From Mycobacterium spongiae (GTDB lineage: Bacteria > Actinomycetota > Actinomycetes > Mycobacteriales > Mycobacteriaceae), in contig NZ_CP046600.1 of assembly GCF_018278905.1 (NCBI RefSeq), forward strand, positions 2,914,001 to 2,978,000: a DNA stretch of 64,000 nucleotides, given 5' to 3'. The position numbers and the translations under genes are program-made. Positions 60,956-64,000 of the stretch are shown here, in pieces. The notes under the pieces were generated by a model. It searched no databases, was not told where the DNA came from, and saw nothing but the letters and a program-made list of their open reading frames with translations. Positions within the stretch are counted from its first letter, which is position 1; every line of letters starts with the position of its first letter.

Positions 60956-62086
60956 GTGACTGGCAAACGAGTCATCATCGCCGGGCTCGGCGACACCGGC
61001 GTCCTGACTGCCATCCATCTTTCCGGTCACGCCGACGTCGTCGGAATCTCGGTCAAGCCCGCTTTGGTGAGTGGACAGGAGTTGGGGATGCGGCTGTCCC
61101 GCCCCGACGCCTGGGCACGCGACTACTGGATTTCCTTCGACCGGTTCCGCGGCCTCGATCGGGTGCGGACGATCCAGGCTGCCCTGTCCGGGGTCGACCT
61201 CGCCGACCGTGCAGTATTCGCTCGGCATGCGGACGGTTCAGTGGAGATCGAGCACTACGACGCACTCGTTATCGCCACTGGGGTCACCAACGGCTTTTGG
61301 CGCCGCCCGGACCTGCAGTCGGCCGACCAGATCGGTGCCGAATTGCAGGCCGCCCACGATCGGCTAGCCGCCGCGCGTTCGGTGGTCGTCGTCGGCGGTG
61401 GCGCCGCCGCGGTCAGCAGCGCGGCCAATATCGCGACCGTCTGGCCGAACAAGTGGATCGGCCTGTATTACCCGGGCGAGCGCCCCTTGGCTGACCACCA
61501 CCCGCGGGTCTGGCGTCGGGTACGGCGCCGATTGAGCGACGCGGGTGTGGTCCTTCGACCAGGGCACCGAGCGGCCATTCCCAACGGCTTTGGGTACGAA
61601 CGGATCACCAGCGAACCGGTCGCATGGCGCAGTGGTCAGGCACCCACATCGGCCGATGCCGTGCTGTGGGCGATCGGACAGGTGCGACCGAACACCGACT
61701 GGTTGCCCCCGGAGCTGCTCGACGACGAGGGCTTTGTCCGGGTGACGCCGCAGTTGCGTGTCCCGGATCATCACGGAGTGTTCGCGGTAGGCGATGTGGC
61801 TGCGACCGATCGGCTCCGCAGTTCAGCCCGCAACCGAGCCGATCGACTTGTCGCTCATAACGTTCGCGCCGAGTTCGCGGGTCGATCACTACGCAGCTAC
61901 CGAGCGCCGAACCGCCGCTGGGGCTCGGTGCTCGGCGTGCAGGCGGACGGCCTTGAAGTTTTTGCCCCCAGCGGGCTCCGGTTTCGTTTCCCAGCATGGT
62001 CGATCGACCGGGTGCTGCAGCCGTGGATCGTCAGACGGGGGATCTACCACGGCATCCGGCGACCACGAACCGACGAAGTGGGCTGA
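60956..62086 (+). CDS. FAD-dependent pyridine nucleotide oxidoreductase (AIF/NDH-2-like)
   Basis: A 376-residue flavoprotein. The FAD motif is GLGDTG near residue 10, the NAD(P) motif VVVVGGGAAAVSSA near 145, and VFAVGDVAATDR is the FAD-binding end motif. There is no redox-active CxxxxC, so it is of the FSP1/AIF/NDH-2 branch that reduces quinones or other acceptors. GGGGAGGT lies before GTG 60956. A single gene between the divergent ATP-grasp gene and the TetR operon. Acceptor unknown. Confidence 0.87.
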   Translation: MTGKRVIIAGLGDTGVLTAIHLSGHADVVGISVKPALVSGQELGMRLSRPDAWARDYWISFDRFRGLDRVRTIQAALSGVDLADRAVFARHADGSVEIEHYDALVIATGVTNGFWRRPDLQSADQIGAELQAAHDRLAAARSVVVVGGGAAAVSSAANIATVWPNKWIGLYYPGERPLADHHPRVWRRVRRRLSDAGVVLRPGHRAAIPNGFGYERITSEPVAWRSGQAPTSADAVLWAIGQVRPNTDWLPPELLDDEGFVRVTPQLRVPDHHGVFAVGDVAATDRLRSSARNRADRLVAHNVRAEFAGRSLRSYRAPNRRWGSVLGVQADGLEVFAPSGLRFRFPAWSIDRVLQPWIVRRGIYHGIRRPRTDEVG

Positions 62087-62150
62087 ATACCGGCCGACAC
62101 GGTCTGGCCGCTTACGGCGCCTGAGTCATGGCCGAATGGCTGGCGTGTCA

Positions 62151-62179
62151 TGGATACACCGCACCGACCGTGCTACTAT
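62151..62179 (+). promoter_or_regulatory. candidate promoter of TetR-DinB-P450 operon
   Basis: TGGATA (62151-62156) and TACTAT (62174-62179) are separated by 17 bases, 58 bases before the TetR start. The -10 agrees well with the consensus, the -35 is a weak 4/6 match. The following CAATTG-containing stretch (about 62199-62204) might hold a repressor site, but it is not a clear palindrome. Confidence 0.3.
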
Positions 62180-62236
62180 TAGGGCAGTCGTACAGGTCAA
62201 TTGCACAGGGCGATCGCTCTACTAGGGAGGTACTGG

Positions 62237-62851
62237 GTGACCTCACCATCAATGGAACGCGGGAACGAGGTGCGGCAACGGCTAACGTCTGCCGCGGTCG
62301 AACTCATCCCCGAGAGAGGCTGGACGGCGGTAAGCACGCGGATACTGGCCGAACGCGCGGGTGTCACGCCAAGTGTGGTGCACTACCACTATTCGTCGCT
62401 GCAGGCGCTGCTGCGTGAGGCTGTCATCGGCGCCATGCGGCAGCGGGTGAACGACATCAACACGCTGGTCGAGATCGCCGCCACCGCGACCGACCTGATC
62501 GATGTGCTGCTGAAGTCGTCGGATCGCCATAGCGGTGACGACCCGACGGCACGGTTATTCGTTGAGGCCTATCTGGCGGCCAGCCGCGACGCTCAGCTTC
62601 GCCACGAGATGGCGTGCGAACTCGCCGATCTCCGTGAGGCTTTCGCCCGGCGGTTGCTCGAATGCGGTGTGCCTGCCCACGGCGACACTGCCGCCATTCT
62701 GCTGGCCGCCCTCGACGGCGCGCTGCTGCACCGCGGGTTGGGCATCGGCCCGGACGCCAAACCTGCTGCGGCCATACTCCATCGGCTAGTAGCACCCGAC
62801 GACACTCTGTCAACCGCAGGCCACGAAGGGACACGAAGGGAAATGTCATGA
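62237..62851 (+). CDS. TetR family transcriptional regulator
   Basis: A 204-residue TetR repressor. The HTH region is RQRLTSAAVELIPERGWTAVSTRILAERAGVTPSVVHYHYSSLQALLREAV. The ligand domain (80-204) has no assignable relatives. AGGGAGG lies 6 bases before GTG 62237. Its stop overlaps the DinB start (ATGA), and the P450 follows in the same way, so it most likely controls this operon. Confidence 0.9.
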   Translation: MTSPSMERGNEVRQRLTSAAVELIPERGWTAVSTRILAERAGVTPSVVHYHYSSLQALLREAVIGAMRQRVNDINTLVEIAATATDLIDVLLKSSDRHSGDDPTARLFVEAYLAASRDAQLRHEMACELADLREAFARRLLECGVPAHGDTAAILLAALDGALLHRGLGIGPDAKPAAAILHRLVAPDDTLSTAGHEGTRREMS

Positions 62852-63426
62852 GTGAAACGATCCACCCACGGCGGACAACCACATCAGCCGCGCTCGAGCG
62901 ACACTTTGCCACCCTCGCCGAACAGCGCAGACACCATCTGCCGGAGCTGGTGCGGCTTGCGCCATCCCTCGCGTGGCGCCGTCCCGCCGATGGGCAATGG
63001 TCAGCTGGCGAATGGCTAGAGCACATCTGGCGGACGATCCGGGTCCAGCGCATTCTGACCCAGATGTATGTCCCGGTGGCTTCTAAGTTTGCAGCTCTGT
63101 TTCGCAACCGACCTTACGAAACTGACGTCCCCGATCTCTTTGAGGCACAGCCAGACTCTATCCCCGGTCCGTTGTTGCCGTTCTTGAAGCCCAAGCACGG
63201 ACCATCCAACCCGCTTCCGCTGCATATCCTTGCGGACCGACTCGAGGCAGAGGCGAGCATCTTGCGTGCGACGCTTGATATCGACGAGAGGACTGCCGGG
63301 CACATCGTCTATTGGGACGGCCCCTTCGGCCGGCTGAACGTGCTTCAGTCGATCCAAGTGATCGGCTTTCACGAAGCCAACGACTTCAAGCACATCTCCG
63401 AAGTCCTACGCACGGTGGCGCGGTGA
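62848..63426 (+). CDS. DinB-like four-helix bundle protein
   Basis: A 192-residue DinB/DfsB-type protein with long amphipathic helices and candidate metal ligands in HIW (residue ~58), the central region and FHEANDFKHI near the C-terminus. Proteins of this fold are metal-dependent hydrolases or thiol-S-transferases (mycothiol-dependent in actinobacteria). The ATG overlaps the TetR stop; the stop overlaps the P450 start (GTGA 63423-63426). It may act on the P450's substrate or be a mycothiol transferase; both are inference. Confidence 0.8.
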   Translation: MSETIHPRRTTTSAALERHFATLAEQRRHHLPELVRLAPSLAWRRPADGQWSAGEWLEHIWRTIRVQRILTQMYVPVASKFAALFRNRPYETDVPDLFEAQPDSIPGPLLPFLKPKHGPSNPLPLHILADRLEAEASILRATLDIDERTAGHIVYWDGPFGRLNVLQSIQVIGFHEANDFKHISEVLRTVAR

Positions 63427-64000
63427 GCCAACGCTCCGGGTGCATCCCACCCAGCGGCGCACTAGTTCCACGTCCTGGCACCGAGCGGTTTCCACTCGGG
63501 CGCTGGGCGACATTGGCCCAGCTGGAACAAGACCCGCACCCGCTGCTGGCCCGGCTGCGGGCGACCGAGCCGGTCTCATGGCTTGACGCGCTGGGCGGGT
63601 GGATCGTTACCCGCTACGACCTCGCCGCGACAGTGATGCGCGATCCCATCACCTTCACCGTCGACGATCCCCGATTCTCCACGTCCCAGGTGCTTGGACC
63701 CAGCATGCTTTCCCTCGACGGCGCCGCGCACGACCGGCACCGCAAGCCCTTCACACACCAATTCCGACCCGCGCAGGTGCGGGAACGGTTTGTCGCCTTC
63801 ATCGGAACAGAGACCGATCGGTTGATCTCTGCGATACGACCCGCCGGCAAGGCGGAGCTCCGGCGTCAGTTCGCCGGGCCGCTTGCAGTCGCGGTAGCGA
63901 CCGAGGCGCTTGGGCTCTGCGACATTAGCGCCGATGCGGTGTTGGCCTGGTACGCATCGATTGTGGCAGCGGTGTCGGAGGTGACGCGGGGGCGACCCGT
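63423..64000 (+). CDS. cytochrome P450, N-terminal part (runs off the window)
   Basis: The frame is open from GTG 63423 to the end of the window, 192 codons. The sequence has P450 N-terminal features: DPHPLLARLRATEPVSWL, GGWIVTRYDLAATVMRD, and the C-helix SLDGAAHDRHRKPFTHQFRP with the haem-propionate Arg/His pattern. The I-helix, ExxR and Cys loop lie beyond the window. Third member of an overlapping TetR-DinB-P450 set. The CYP family is not determinable from this part. Confidence 0.85.
   Translation, partial: MSQRSGCIPPSGALVPRPGTERFPLGRWATLAQLEQDPHPLLARLRATEPVSWLDALGGWIVTRYDLAATVMRDPITFTVDDPRFSTSQVLGPSMLSLDGAAHDRHRKPFTHQFRPAQVRERFVAFIGTETDRLISAIRPAGKAELRRQFAGPLAVAVATEALGLCDISADAVLAWYASIVAAVSEVTRGRP

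Noticed and set aside
1-64000. CRISPR array, prophage, insertion sequence, toxin-antitoxin or secretion locus
   Set aside because: No regularly spaced repeats, transposase, integrase or phage genes and no ESX core genes were seen. PE genes lack a PPE partner here.

Overview
The window is chromosomal DNA of a slow-growing Mycobacterium, most likely a non-tuberculous species. The evidence is uniformly high G+C coding sequence, two PE_PGRS genes, a complete yrbE/mce locus, a CsoR copper switch almost identical in its operator to that of M. tuberculosis, CYP140, a Cfp21-type cutinase, and many lipid-type oxidoreductases. No rRNA, tRNA, CRISPR array, insertion sequence or prophage was seen.

Layout. 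1-1.9 kb: the 3' end of an unrecognised gene, two doubtful small genes and a redoxin. 2-5.2 kb: a PE_PGRS protein with an aspartic protease domain (PecA type), a fructosamine-kinase-like gene and the secreted cutinase Cut1/Cfp21. 5.4-14 kb: single oxidoreductases with their regulators (SDR and AraC; acetoacetate decarboxylase-like and TetR; P450; MBL hydrolase; methyltransferase; PaaG-like crotonase; CYP140). 14-18.4 kb: a second PE_PGRS, an SDR preceded by an 18-bp tandem repeat, and a transmembrane Ser/Thr kinase with an extracytoplasmic discoidin-like domain. 18.4-26.5 kb: a GMC alcohol oxidase pair, divergent from an operon of Zn-alcohol dehydrogenase, thioesterase, double CoA-transferase and thiolase-like protein. 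26.5-36.9 kb: an SRPBCC protein, a BVMO-SDR-esterase operon, a copper-resistance module (csoR, DUF2182, multicopper oxidase), then an AraC regulator divergent from a HAPMO-type Baeyer-Villiger monooxygenase. 36.9-47.8 kb, minus strand: yrbEA-yrbEB-mceA-F, two Mce-associated proteins and a secreted protein. 48-52.2 kb, minus strand: an MBL hydrolase, a strictosidine-synthase-like protein, a sugar N-formyltransferase and a membrane protein. 52.7-64 kb: crotonase and amidase, a deiodinase-like redoxin, a FAS1 secreted protein, an epimerase, a beta-lactamase-like serine hydrolase next to an orphan ATP-grasp enzyme, an FAD oxidoreductase, and a TetR-DinB-P450 operon that runs off the window.

The most promising novelty is regulatory. 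A 20-bp palindromic element, 18/20 identical between its two copies, lies in the divergent promoter region of the GMC oxidase and alcohol dehydrogenase operons and again upstream of yrbEA/mce, in the same orientation relative to the operon. This suggests an uncharacterised regulon joining Mce-type lipid import to alcohol oxidation, CoA activation and thiolytic cleavage of the same substrate. The copper module, with the operator placed between divergent csoR and DUF2182 genes and a multicopper oxidase facing them, is a rearranged version of the known M. tuberculosis arrangement.
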